Made by a program: the position numbers and the translations under genes
In this document: piece by piece, positions 35,577-44,003 of the stretch
Layout: each line of letters opens with the position of its first letter
How positions within the stretch are numbered: position 1 is the stretch's first letter
Source: Luteococcus peritonei
GTDB lineage: Bacteria > Actinomycetota > Actinomycetes > Propionibacteriales > Propionibacteriaceae
Assembly (NCBI RefSeq): GCF_039526385.1
Contig: NZ_BAAAIX010000016.1
Span: 145,782 to 209,781, forward strand
Direction of reading: 5' to 3'
Length of the DNA: 64,000 nt
Notes under the pieces: model-generated
Databases searched by the model: none
What the model saw: only the letters and a program-made list of their open reading frames with translations
Told to the model about the DNA's origin: nothing

Positions 35577-37037
35577 ATGAGCATCGACGAGGTCCAGCAC
35601 CCCGCGACGGACGGGAGCCCCGCCCGGCCGGTCCGCGCCAGTCTGCCCCCGGCCCTGCCGCCCAGCGACACCGCCCTGCTGCCCGACGAGGGCCTGGCCC
35701 GGGGCCTGAAGGCCCGCCACCTGCAGATGATCGCGCTCGGCTCCTCGATCGGTACCGGCCTCTTCCTGGGTTCGGGTGCCTCGATCCAGCTGGCCGGCCC
35801 GGCGGTGCTGCTGGCCTTCCTGCTGGCGGGCACCATCGTCTTCTTCATCATGCGGATGCTGGGCGAGATGGCCGTGGCCCACCCCATCTCCGGCTCCTTC
35901 GCGGCCTATGCCCGCGAGTACATCGGTCCCGCCGCCGGCTTCGTCGTGGGCTGGAACTGGTGGTTCACCACCATCGTGGTGGGCATGCTGGAGCTGGCCG
36001 CGGCAGGCACCTTCATGGACTTCTGGTTCCCCGGTCATCCCAAGTGGCTCACCGCCGTGGTCTGCCTGGTGGCCATCACCCTGCTCAACGTGATCCACGT
36101 CGGCGCCTTCGGTGAGGTGGAGTTCTGGATGTCGGCGGTCAAGGTGGTCGCCCTGGTGGCCATGATCGTGCTCGGTCTGTGCCTGGTGATGGGCCTGGGG
36201 CCCGAGCCGGCCATCGGCTTCGGCAACCTGTGGCAGCACGGCGGCTTCGCGCCCACCGGTCTCAAGGGCATCCTGCTCTCGCTGGTGGCGGTCTCGTTCA
36301 CCTTCGGCGGCATCGTCTCCATCGGTACCGCCGCCGGCGAGGTGGAGGAGCCCTCGCGCAGCATCCCGCGCGCCATCAACACCGTCCTGGTGCGCATCAT
36401 CATCTTCTACGTCGGTGGTGTGGGCATCATGCTGCTGCTGTGGCCCTGGAACCAGCTCGACGCCAACTCCAGCCCCTTCGTGCGCGTCCTGGTGGGCCTG
36501 GGCATCGGGGGAGCGGCCACCCTGCTCAACATCGTGGTGATCGCCGCTGCCCTGTCGGTCTTCAACACCATGACCTACAGCGGCGCCCGGATGCTGCGCG
36601 ACCTGGCCCGCGGCGGCCAGGCGCCGGACTTCTTCGACCACACCAACCGACGCGGTGTGCCGCTGCGCGCCCTGCTGGTGAATGCCGCCCTGATGGGGCT
36701 GGTGGTGGCGCTCACCATGGTCTTCGGCGACAAGCTGCTCTTCGTGCTGATCTCGATCATCGTCTGCGCCGAGCTGATCAGCTGGACCTCCATCGTGGTG
36801 GCCCACCTGCGCTTCCGCTCCCGGCTGCGCCAGAGCGGCGAGGGCTCCGCCTACCGTGCCCCCTTCAGCCCGCTCTCCAACATCATCTGCCTGGTCTACT
36901 TCGCGATGCTGCTGGTGCTGATGCTCTTCCTGCCCGACTACCGCGCCGGCCTGGTGGCCCTGCCCCTGTGGATCCTCGGCCTGCTGGTGATCTGGCTGGG
37001 CAAGCGTGCCCGCGACCGCCGCGCCGCCACCCGCTGA
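35577..37037 (+). CDS. Amino-acid permease (APC/AAT family)
   Basis: A 486-residue, 12-helix permease of the amino acid transporter (GABA/proline/lysine/aromatic) group. The N-terminal signature LQMIALGSSIGTGLFLGSG (helix 1) and GEMAVAHPISGSFAAYAREYIGP are nearly canonical. GAGGAG precedes the ATG. It is 19 bases upstream of a ThDP-dependent enzyme gene and behind a CRP-type site. The pair suggests uptake of an amino acid or related compound followed by breakdown of a derived 2-oxo acid. The precise substrate cannot be told from sequence. Confidence 0.92.
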   Translation: MSIDEVQHPATDGSPARPVRASLPPALPPSDTALLPDEGLARGLKARHLQMIALGSSIGTGLFLGSGASIQLAGPAVLLAFLLAGTIVFFIMRMLGEMAVAHPISGSFAAYAREYIGPAAGFVVGWNWWFTTIVVGMLELAAAGTFMDFWFPGHPKWLTAVVCLVAITLLNVIHVGAFGEVEFWMSAVKVVALVAMIVLGLCLVMGLGPEPAIGFGNLWQHGGFAPTGLKGILLSLVAVSFTFGGIVSIGTAAGEVEEPSRSIPRAINTVLVRIIIFYVGGVGIMLLLWPWNQLDANSSPFVRVLVGLGIGGAATLLNIVVIAAALSVFNTMTYSGARMLRDLARGGQAPDFFDHTNRRGVPLRALLVNAALMGLVVALTMVFGDKLLFVLISIIVCAELISWTSIVVAHLRFRSRLRQSGEGSAYRAPFSPLSNIICLVYFAMLLVLMLFLPDYRAGLVALPLWILGLLVIWLGKRARDRRAATR

Positions 37038-37056
37038 CAACCTTCTGGAGAGACCC

Positions 37057-38706
37057 ATGTCCACCGCTTCTGCCCACGTCGCCCTCACCCTGGCCCAGCA
37101 CGTCGACGCCGTCTTCGGCGTGATGGGCAATGGCAATGCCTGGTTCCTCGACGCCCTCGAGCGCGAGACCTCCACCAGGTACACCGCCGTGCGCCACGAG
37201 CAGGGCGCCGTGGTGGCGGCCGACGCCTACTACCGCGCCAGCGGACGCATCGCGGCGGCCACCGCCACCTATGGTGCCGGTTTCACCAACACCCTCACCG
37301 GCCTGGCCGAGGCGGTCCAGGCACAGGTGCCCCTGGTGCTGGTGGTGGGCGACGAGCCCACCAGCGGTCCCCGGCCCTGGGACGTGGACCAGATCGCACT
37401 GTCCTCGGGCGTGGGGGCGCGCACCTACACCGTGGGCCGCACCGACGCGGCTGCCACCACGGTGATCGCGCTGGAGCACGCGCTGACCTACCGGGTGCCC
37501 GTGGTGCTGGCCATCCCCTACGACGTCGCCACCCTGGAGGTGGGGGAGGTGCCGCAGCTGCCGGGACTCTCGCTGCCCGAGCCGCTGGCACCGCGCGGCG
37601 AGTTCGCACTGGGCCTGCTCGACGAGCTGGCCGAGGCGCTGCGCACCGCGAAGCGACCGCTGCTGCTGGCCGGGCGGGGCGCCTGGCTGGCCGGTGCCTC
37701 GCAGGGCCTGGGCCGACTGGCCGAGCTGACCGGTGCGCTGACCACCAGCAGCGCCCTGGGGCGGGGTGTCTTCCCCGACCAGGCCCACGACCTGGGCGTG
37801 GCCGGCGGCTTCGGGGCCGAGGGTGCGATGGAGCTGGTGCGCCAGGCCGACGTCGCGGTGGTCTTCGGGGCCGGCTTGAACCAGTTCACGATGCGCTTCG
37901 GTGAGCTCTTCGCCCCGGGCACCAGGGTCTTCCAGGTGGACATCGCACCCTCGGCGAGCCATGCCCACGTGGGCGGCTTCGTGCGCGGCGACGCCCGGCT
38001 GGTGGCCGAGCAGCTGGTGCAACGCCTTGAGGGCATGACCTCCTCGGGATGGCGCGAGACCGTCGACGTCGCGGCGGCCCGCCGCTACGAGCCCGGCGAC
38101 GACCAGGCCGCCGACGGGCTGCTGGACCCACGCTCCGCAGCCCGCCGGATCGCGGAGCTGCTGCCCGAGCAGCGCGTGGTGGTCTCCGACGGCGGCCACT
38201 TCATCGGATGGGCGAACATGTACTGGCCGGTGGCCGCCCCGGACCGGATGATGATGGTGGGCACCGCCTTCCAGTCCATCGGCCTGGGCTGGCCGAGCGT
38301 CGTGGGGGCCGCGCTGGCCCGCCCGCAGGACACCGTGGTGCTGACCACCGGCGACGGCGGGGGCCTGATGGCGCTGGCGGACCTGGAGTCCGCCATCCGC
38401 AGCTCGGGCGGCCGTGGCATGGCGGTGGTCTGGAATGACGCCGCCTACGGTGCCGAGGTGCACGTCTACGGGCGCAAGGGCGTGGTGCGTGAGCCGATGA
38501 TGATCCCGCAGGTGGACTTCGCGGCGCTCGGCAGCGCGCTGGGCGCCGAGGGCGTGGTGGTGCGCAGCCTGGCGGACCTGGAGCGGCTCGCGGCATGGCG
38601 CGAGGAGCCGGTGCAGCAGCGTCGCTTCCTGGTGCTGGACCTGCGGGTCTCGGGTGCGATCGCCGCCCCCTACCAGGAGGAGATCTACCGGATCAATTCA
38701 CGCTGA
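37057..38706 (+). CDS. ThDP-dependent enzyme, acetolactate-synthase/decarboxylase fold
   Basis: A 549-residue thiamine-diphosphate enzyme. The N-terminal PYR domain carries the catalytic glutamate in AVRHEQGAVVAADAYYR; a central domain and a C-terminal PP domain follow. The cofactor motif starts GDGGGLMALADL and ends at the asparagine of VVWNDAAYG. Length and layout suit acetolactate synthase, benzoylformate, phosphonopyruvate or indolepyruvate decarboxylase. It lacks a partner regulatory subunit, so it is unlikely to be the biosynthetic IlvB. The ATG at 37057 has CTGGAG upstream. Its operon partner is an amino-acid permease, pointing to decarboxylation of a 2-oxo acid from amino-acid breakdown. 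Confidence 0.85.
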   Translation: MSTASAHVALTLAQHVDAVFGVMGNGNAWFLDALERETSTRYTAVRHEQGAVVAADAYYRASGRIAAATATYGAGFTNTLTGLAEAVQAQVPLVLVVGDEPTSGPRPWDVDQIALSSGVGARTYTVGRTDAAATTVIALEHALTYRVPVVLAIPYDVATLEVGEVPQLPGLSLPEPLAPRGEFALGLLDELAEALRTAKRPLLLAGRGAWLAGASQGLGRLAELTGALTTSSALGRGVFPDQAHDLGVAGGFGAEGAMELVRQADVAVVFGAGLNQFTMRFGELFAPGTRVFQVDIAPSASHAHVGGFVRGDARLVAEQLVQRLEGMTSSGWRETVDVAAARRYEPGDDQAADGLLDPRSAARRIAELLPEQRVVVSDGGHFIGWANMYWPVAAPDRMMMVGTAFQSIGLGWPSVVGAALARPQDTVVLTTGDGGGLMALADLESAIRSSGGRGMAVVWNDAAYGAEVHVYGRKGVVREPMMIPQVDFAALGSALGAEGVVVRSLADLERLAAWREEPVQQRRFLVLDLRVSGAIAAPYQEEIYRINSR

Positions 38707-38744
38707 CAGGCCCCGCCGCGCCGTGCGGGCGGCAGGAGAGCGAG

Positions 38745-38772
38745 GGGCCGGTGCGGGCGTGCGCACCGGCCC
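38745..38772 (+). terminator. Terminator of permease/ThDP operon
   Basis: GGGCCGGTGC (38745-38754) pairs with GCACCGGCCC (38763-38772) around eight bases, followed by GTCGTCTCGTC. Confidence 0.75.
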
Positions 38773-38892
38773 GTCGTCTCGTCGGATTCCCTGCTGGCAC
38801 GAGCTTTGAGGTGTTTGCACTGGTCAGGTGGCCTTCTGCTGCCTCAAGTGTTCAGCGAGTTGAAGAAGTGAAGATCTGATGAGCTGCTGAAT

Positions 38893-38921
38893 TTGGTGCT
38901 TAACCGTTTTATGCCTAGCAT
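38893..38921 (+). promoter_or_regulatory. Promoter of secreted repeat protein, with overlapping inverted repeat
   Basis: TTGGTG (38893-38898) and TAGCAT (38916-38921) are exactly 17 bases apart in an unusually AT-rich patch. TTATG (38909-38913) and CATAA (38922-38926) form an inverted repeat across the -10 element. This leaves a leader of about 155 bases before the start codon at 39082, in which I see no other clear element. Confidence 0.6.
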
Positions 38922-39081
38922 CATAACCAGTGGAATCCACGAGCCGGGGGGGCTGGAACCAGCGCCTCCCCGGCACTGGCCCGGCCCGACCGTCACGTCG
39001 GATGGCCCGCAGGCGCGGGCAGTCATTTCGGGGGATTTGGCTCCACCTCGCCACAGCCCTCGACCAAGGAATCCCCTCTCC

Positions 39082-41202
39082 ATGACCAGCATCCTGCATG
39101 GCTCCGCCATGCCCCTGCGACGCGCCCTCGCGCTGACCACCTCCACCCTCGCCGTGGGCGCCCTGCTCGCCCCGCTCACCCCGGCACAGGCGGCCGGCAC
39201 CAGCACCGGCTTCACCATGGACGCCCCCCAGCTGACCAGCACCCACCGGGGCCAGCGTCTGGCGCTGCGCGTCACCCCCGCCGGGCGCAGCACCCTGCAG
39301 TGCTCCACCGTCAAGCTGCAGGCCCGCGGCGACGGGGGAGCGTGGACCGACATCGCCACCGACTGGCAGGCCTCCGGCTGCTGGAGCGGCGGCGTGAACC
39401 TCGTCACCACCGTCACCAGCAGCCTCGTCGGGCGCCAGGTGCGTCTGGTCGGCACCCTGAACGACGTGGAGCGGGCCCCGGCCGGCAGCAGCACGCTGGG
39501 GCAGAGCACCAGCACGCGCCAGGTCGACCTGCCCGGCATGGCCGAGTCCCTGCCCTCCGGCTTCACCTGGAGCGCCACCGCCGCCCACCTGCCGGCCGGC
39601 TCCGGCCAGCGCCTCGCGCTGCGTGTCACCCCCGTCGCCGGCGCGACCCTGGACTGCACCGGGCTGGTGCTGCAGCGAGGCACCGCACAGGGCAGCTGGG
39701 TGGACGTGGACATCAACTGGCAGGCCTCCGGCTGCTGGAAGGGCGGCGCGGAGGTGGTGGCCACCACCTCGGCCCAGATGGCCGGCCAGCCGCTGCGGCT
39801 CACCGGCCGCGCCAACCGCACCGGCAGCGAGGCCCCCCGCCTGGCCGCCACCCTGGACCTTCCAGGTGCCGGCCGGGAGGTGGTCGTCGCGCTCTCCGCT
39901 TCCACCAGCACCCCCGCGCCCACTGAGCCGCCGGCCACCACGGCGCCCAGCGCCCAGCCCACGCCGGAGGTTCCCGCCCCCGGCGGGCCGGGAACCGGCC
40001 AGCCCGCGCCCGGCGGCCAGGTGACCAGCCTGTCCCTGCCGCGCATCCCCTGGGAGGGCGGTGCGGGCTACTACGCGAAGTTCCCCGATGCGGTGCGCGG
40101 CGGCTGGAACGACCCCAAGCACTTCCCGATCAGCGTCTGGTGGGGCGGTGGCAGCACCGACGCCGAGCTGCAGGCCGACAAGAAGATGGGCATCAACACC
40201 TACATCGTCACCAACGACCAGATGGACGCGAAGCTGTTCAGCCGCAACAAGATGAGCTACATCGGTCACGGCACCCGCACCATGGACCGCGACGACCCGG
40301 CCTGGGTGGGTGACTACCTGGACGACGAGGTGGACGGCCGCTTCAGCGCCACCGAGGGACTGGCCCTGATGCGCAAGCTCACCAGCAAGCTGCCCGACCA
40401 CGACAAGATCCGCTATGCCAACTACACCGGCATGGTGATCTCCTGGCACGGCGGCAACCGCGCCTGGGATGCGGCGGCCAGGAGCTATGCCAACGACTTC
40501 ACCGACACCACTAGCCTGGACACCTACTGGTTCTCCAGCAACCAGTGCGACTGGGCCAATCCCAACGGCCACGCCTATGCCACGCCCTTCTCCAAGGCGA
40601 GCTGCCGCACCGGGCAGAACTACGGCCGCAGCGTGAAGTCCCTGCGCTGGCGCGATGCCCAGGACGGCAAGCTCACCCCGGTGTGGAACTTCATCGAGAA
40701 CGTCGACGTGACCGTGGACGGCACCAGCCACTATGCGCTCAAGCCGGCCGACGTGAAGGCGGCGGCGATGAGCTCGATCATCAACGAGGCTCGCGGCCTG
40801 GTCTGGTTCAACCAGTCCTTCGGCGGCAAGTGCTCCACCGGCAACGCCCTGCGCGCGGGGCAGCAGGCCGGCTACGCCTGCCGTGACACCGTGCAGGCGA
40901 TGAGCGAGGTCAACACCCTGATCCAGTCCCTGGCCCCGGTGCTCAACACCCAGAGCTACGAGTGGGACTTCGGCAAGGACCTGGAGACCATGCTCAAGGT
41001 GCACGACGGCTCTGCCTACGTCTTCGCCATGAGCACCGACGACGCCGCGGCCGGACGTCGCAGCTTCACCCTGCACGCCGAGCTGAAGGGCCGCACGATC
41101 GAGGTGGTGGGCGAGCAGCGCACCATCACCCCGCAGGCCGACGGCAGCTTCGTGGACAGCTTCGTGAGCATCAACGACTACCACGTCTACAAGATCGGCT
41201 GA
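39082..41202 (+). CDS. Secreted two-repeat protein with glycoside-hydrolase-like C-terminal domain
   Basis: A 706-residue exported protein, not assigned to a named family. Residues 1-40 are a signal peptide (LALTTSTLAVGALLAPLTPAQA-A). Two homologous beta-type repeats follow (about 45-150 and 155-255), sharing GQRLALRVTP, a conserved Cys and WQASGCW. They are joined by a Pro/Thr-rich linker (270-315) to a 390-residue domain. This begins WNDPKHFPISVWWGG and contains NTYIVTNDQ, YLDDEVDG and WNFIENVDV, a pattern like TIM-barrel glycosidases with acidic residues at strand ends. It probably binds and cleaves a polysaccharide outside the cell, but the substrate is unknown. The ATG at 39082 is preceded by AAGGA at a long distance; the ATG at 39109 is an alternative. 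Confidence 0.75.
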   Translation: MTSILHGSAMPLRRALALTTSTLAVGALLAPLTPAQAAGTSTGFTMDAPQLTSTHRGQRLALRVTPAGRSTLQCSTVKLQARGDGGAWTDIATDWQASGCWSGGVNLVTTVTSSLVGRQVRLVGTLNDVERAPAGSSTLGQSTSTRQVDLPGMAESLPSGFTWSATAAHLPAGSGQRLALRVTPVAGATLDCTGLVLQRGTAQGSWVDVDINWQASGCWKGGAEVVATTSAQMAGQPLRLTGRANRTGSEAPRLAATLDLPGAGREVVVALSASTSTPAPTEPPATTAPSAQPTPEVPAPGGPGTGQPAPGGQVTSLSLPRIPWEGGAGYYAKFPDAVRGGWNDPKHFPISVWWGGGSTDAELQADKKMGINTYIVTNDQMDAKLFSRNKMSYIGHGTRTMDRDDPAWVGDYLDDEVDGRFSATEGLALMRKLTSKLPDHDKIRYANYTGMVISWHGGNRAWDAAARSYANDFTDTTSLDTYWFSSNQCDWANPNGHAYATPFSKASCRTGQNYGRSVKSLRWRDAQDGKLTPVWNFIENVDVTVDGTSHYALKPADVKAAAMSSIINEARGLVWFNQSFGGKCSTGNALRAGQQAGYACRDTVQAMSEVNTLIQSLAPVLNTQSYEWDFGKDLETMLKVHDGSAYVFAMSTDDAAAGRRSFTLHAELKGRTIEVVGEQRTITPQADGSFVDSFVSINDYHVYKIG

Positions 41203-41215
41203 CCCGCTCCGCAGG

Positions 41216-41250
41216 GACGTCCCCGCACCCCTCACGGGTGCGGGGACGTC
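41216..41250 (+). terminator. Terminator of secreted repeat protein gene
   Basis: A perfect 15-bp stem (41216-41230 with 41236-41250) closes the loop CTCAC. Confidence 0.85.
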
Positions 41251-41279
41251 GTGCGTCCAGCGGCCCGCCCCGGCTGTGG

Positions 41280-41285
41280 TGGAAT
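41280..41285 (+). promoter_or_regulatory. -10-like hexamer of SRPBCC gene
   Basis: TGGAAT stands exactly seven bases before the ATG at 41293, the same spacing as in other probable leaderless genes here. Confidence 0.35.
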
Positions 41286-41292
41286 ACCGCCC

Positions 41293-41823
41293 ATGGCACA
41301 CGACGAGGAACTGGCCCAGGCCGTCACGCAGGCACTCACCCCCGCCCGGCTCCACCAGGGGGTGCTGACCCTCACCGTGGCGCTGCCCACCGGACAGGCC
41401 GACCTGTGGCGCTGGATCACCGAGCCCGAGCTGCTGCAGCAGTGGTCCCCGGTGGTGCCCGACCGGCCCCTGACCAGCCGCGGCCCCGCCACCAGCAGCG
41501 AGCAGCCCGGGGCAGAGGCGGTCGATGCGGAGGTCGGCGACGTGCGCGCGCCGTGGGCCCTGGAGCACCGCTGGGGCCCCGAGGTCCTCACCTGGCAGCT
41601 GGCGCCCTCGGGCGAGGGCACGCAGCTCAACCTGGTGCACGAGCTGCGCGATGCGCAGCTGGCGGCCGACATGGCGGGAGGATGGCACGTCTGCCTGGTG
41701 GTGCTGGAGCGACGGCTGCGAGGCCTGGAGACCGGCCGCTGCGTCGGCCAGGACGCCCAGGAGCACGGCTGGAGTGTGGTGAAGGAGCGCTACCGCCAGC
41801 TCTTCGAGGGCGACAAGGCCTGA
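41293..41823 (+). CDS. SRPBCC (START/AHSA1-like) domain protein
   Basis: A 176-residue single-domain protein of the SRPBCC fold, a helix-grip with a large hydrophobic pocket. The pattern LTLTVALPTGQADLWRWITEPELLQQWSP near residue 30, then LEHRWGPEVLTWQLAPSGEGTQLNLVHEL and GWHVCLVVLERRLRG, is that of the AHSA1/ATPase-activator branch. The ligand is unknown. No ribosome site is visible, but TGGAAT seven bases upstream fits a leaderless start. It is convergent with a TetR-type gene whose stop lies two bases away. Confidence 0.82.
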   Translation: MAHDEELAQAVTQALTPARLHQGVLTLTVALPTGQADLWRWITEPELLQQWSPVVPDRPLTSRGPATSSEQPGAEAVDAEVGDVRAPWALEHRWGPEVLTWQLAPSGEGTQLNLVHELRDAQLAADMAGGWHVCLVVLERRLRGLETGRCVGQDAQEHGWSVVKERYRQLFEGDKA

Positions 41824-41824
41824 C

Positions 41825-42493
41825 TCAGACCCGCACGCCGCTGATCGCCTGCATCAGCACCTGGTGCACCGCCTCCAGCGGACGCTCCGGGCTGAAGGCC
41901 AGCCGGTCCAGGGTGGCCACCACCAGGGCACCGAGCACCGACATCGCCACGTTCGGCAGCTGGTCGGAGGGCAGCAGCGTGGTGCCGGTGACGGCATGGC
42001 GGTCCTCGGCCAGTTCGCCGAAGATCTCCACCATCGGGCGCATCAGGATGCGGCGGGACTCGTCCAGCGAAGCGGCCCAGGTGCGTTGGGTGCGGAAGAG
42101 CTCGGTGACCACGATCTGCGCCGGGGCGGGCGCCACCGAGACCGCCTTGACCACGGCCCAGGTGGCGGCGTTCAGCGCCTCCCAGCCCCGCAGCCCTGCC
42201 CGGGCCCGCTCCATCTCCTCGGCGATGGTGAGCGCGGCCGCGCGGATCAGCTGCTCGAACAGCTCCGACTTGTTCTTGTAGTTGTAGAAGATGGTGCCCT
42301 TGCTCACCCCGGCGGCCTCGGCGATCTGGTCCATCGAGGTGCCGGTGTAGCCCTGCTCGGCGAACAGCTCGCTGGCGGCGGTGATGATGCGCCGCCGAGT
42401 CTCCACCTTGCGGGCGCTGCGCCCGTCGACCCGCCCCTGCGCGGTCAGTGGCAGGTCGAGGCCGAAACCGGCCTGGTCGGTGGGCTGCTTCAC
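41825..42493 (-). CDS. TetR-family transcriptional regulator
   Basis: A 222-residue TetR repressor. The N-terminal HTH (ETRRRIITAASELFAEQGYTGTSMDQIAEAAGVSKGTIFYNYKNKSEL) lies around residues 29-75, and a C-terminal ligand-binding helical domain follows (TELFRTQRTW, LGALVVATLDRLAF), resembling the TetR_C group with AefR-like helices. The open frame continues to 42706 into metY, so I choose GTG at 42493, which has GGAGG nine bases upstream. It is divergent from metYXW, but 200 bases separate the starts and a control link is not certain. Its ligand is unknown. Confidence 0.88.
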   Translation of the reverse strand: MKQPTDQAGFGLDLPLTAQGRVDGRSARKVETRRRIITAASELFAEQGYTGTSMDQIAEAAGVSKGTIFYNYKNKSELFEQLIRAAALTIAEEMERARAGLRGWEALNAATWAVVKAVSVAPAPAQIVVTELFRTQRTWAASLDESRRILMRPMVEIFGELAEDRHAVTGTTLLPSDQLPNVAMSVLGALVVATLDRLAFSPERPLEAVHQVLMQAISGVRV

Positions 42494-42590
42494 GGGACGG
42501 GACCTCCAGGAGTCGAGCACCTCGCGCTGCCGTGCGCGGGGGACGGACCAACGGTAGCGACATCCGCGATCCTCGAACAGCCTGGTCCGC

Positions 42591-42606
42591 GGCGGCGTCC
42601 GCCGCC
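42591..42606. repeat. GC-rich palindrome between tetR and metY
   Basis: GGCGGC-GTCC-GCCGCC lies 98 bases upstream of the tetR start and 90 bases upstream of metY. It may be the TetR operator or simply GC-rich structure. Confidence 0.3.
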
Positions 42607-42655
42607 GATCCGCGCCGCATGCTGGCCGGGCGAGCCGGGCCGACGCCGCACCAAC

Positions 42656-42661
42656 TAGCCT
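42656..42661 (+). promoter_or_regulatory. -10 element of metYXW operon
   Basis: TAGCCT fits the TANNNT -10. The transcript would start near 42668, leaving a short leader that contains AGGAAGAGG before the metY ATG. I looked for a SAM riboswitch in this gap and did not find one. Confidence 0.45.
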
Positions 42662-42695
42662 GACCAGCAAGAACACCCGCACAGGAAGAGGCCCC

Positions 42696-44003
42696 ATGAG
42701 CAGCACCCTGCGTCCCGAGACCCTCGCCGTCCAGGCCGGACAGGAGACCTCCGACCCGACGACGAAGGCCCGCGCCGTGCCGATCTACCAGACGGCCGCC
42801 TTCACCTTCGACAGCACCGAGCACGCCGCCAACCTGTTCTCGCTGGCCGAGCCGGGCAACATCTACGCCCGGATCATGAACCCCACCACCAGCGTCTTCG
42901 AGGAGCGGATCACCGCCCTGGAGGGCGGCATCGGGGCGCTGGCCACCGCCTCCGGCGCAGCGGCCGTCACCTATGCCGTGCTGAACCTCGCGGCCGCCGG
43001 CGACAACATCGTCGCGCTGTCCACCCTCTACGGCGGCACCTACGCCCTGTTCGCCCACACCTTGCCGCAGTTCGGCATCGAGACCCGCTTCGTCGACCCC
43101 TCGGACCCTGCGGCCCTGGCCGGCGTGGTGGACGAGCGCACCAAGCTGGTCTTCGGCGAGTCGATGGGCAATCCCAGCCTGAACGTGATGGACCTCGACG
43201 CCTGGAGCGAGGCCGCGCACGCCCTGGGGCTTCCGGTGATCGTCGACAACACCGTGCCCAGCCCGTACCTGTGCCGTCCCTTCGACCACGGCGTCGACGT
43301 GGTGGTGCACTCCGCCACCAAGTACCTGGGCGGCCACGGCACCGCCATCGGCGGCGTGATCGTCGACGCCGGCCGCTTCGACTGGAGCGCGCACGCCGAG
43401 CGCTTCGCCAACCTCACCGGCCCCGACCACGCCTACCACGAGGTGGTCTGGACCGAGGCCGCCGGCGCCGCCGCCTACATCACCCGGGCGCGCACCGTGC
43501 TGCTGCGCAACACCGGCGCCACGCAGACCCCGATGAACTCCTGGCTCTTCCTGCAGGGCATGGAGACCCTGCACCTGCGCATGGAGCGCCACTCGACCAA
43601 TGCGCTGGCCATCGCCCAGCACCTGGAGCAGCACCCCGACGTGGCCTGGGTGAACTACCCCGGCCTGGAGTCCAGCCCCCACAAGGCCGTCGCCGACCGG
43701 GTGCTCACCGGCCACGGCCACGGCGGCATCGTCTCCTTCGGCCTGAAGGCCGGACGCGAGGCGGGCGGCACCTTCGTCGACTCCCTGGAGCTGTTCAGCC
43801 ACCTGGCCAACATCGGCGACACCAAGAGCCTGGTGATCCACAACGCCACCACCACCCACTCCCAGCTCACCGCCGACGAACTGGTGGCCGCGGGCGTGCC
43901 GGGCGAGATGGTGCGCCTCAGCGTCGGCATCGAGAACGTCGACGACCTGCTGGCCGACCTGGACCAGGCGCTGGCACGGACCCGCCAGGAGGGCGCCCGG
44001 TGA
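42696..44003 (+). CDS. metY: O-acetylhomoserine sulfhydrylase
   Basis: A 435-residue PLP enzyme that makes homocysteine from O-acetylhomoserine and sulfide. The PLP lysine is K209 in SATKYLGGHG; the family regions IYQTAAFTFDS, YARIMNPTTSVFEERIA-like and GNPSLNVMD are in place. Length and the opening ETLAVQAGQ are typical of MetY rather than cystathionine gamma-synthase. The AGGAAGAGG ribosome site precedes the ATG. Its stop codon overlaps the GTG of metX (GTGA), so the two enzymes that act in sequence are translationally coupled. Confidence 0.96.
   Translation: MSSTLRPETLAVQAGQETSDPTTKARAVPIYQTAAFTFDSTEHAANLFSLAEPGNIYARIMNPTTSVFEERITALEGGIGALATASGAAAVTYAVLNLAAAGDNIVALSTLYGGTYALFAHTLPQFGIETRFVDPSDPAALAGVVDERTKLVFGESMGNPSLNVMDLDAWSEAAHALGLPVIVDNTVPSPYLCRPFDHGVDVVVHSATKYLGGHGTAIGGVIVDAGRFDWSAHAERFANLTGPDHAYHEVVWTEAAGAAAYITRARTVLLRNTGATQTPMNSWLFLQGMETLHLRMERHSTNALAIAQHLEQHPDVAWVNYPGLESSPHKAVADRVLTGHGHGGIVSFGLKAGREAGGTFVDSLELFSHLANIGDTKSLVIHNATTTHSQLTADELVAAGVPGEMVRLSVGIENVDDLLADLDQALARTRQEGAR

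Noticed and set aside
42494..42695. SAM riboswitch upstream of metY
   Set aside because: None of the conserved SAM-binding words is visible in the 200-base gap; a plain promoter and ribosome site suffice.
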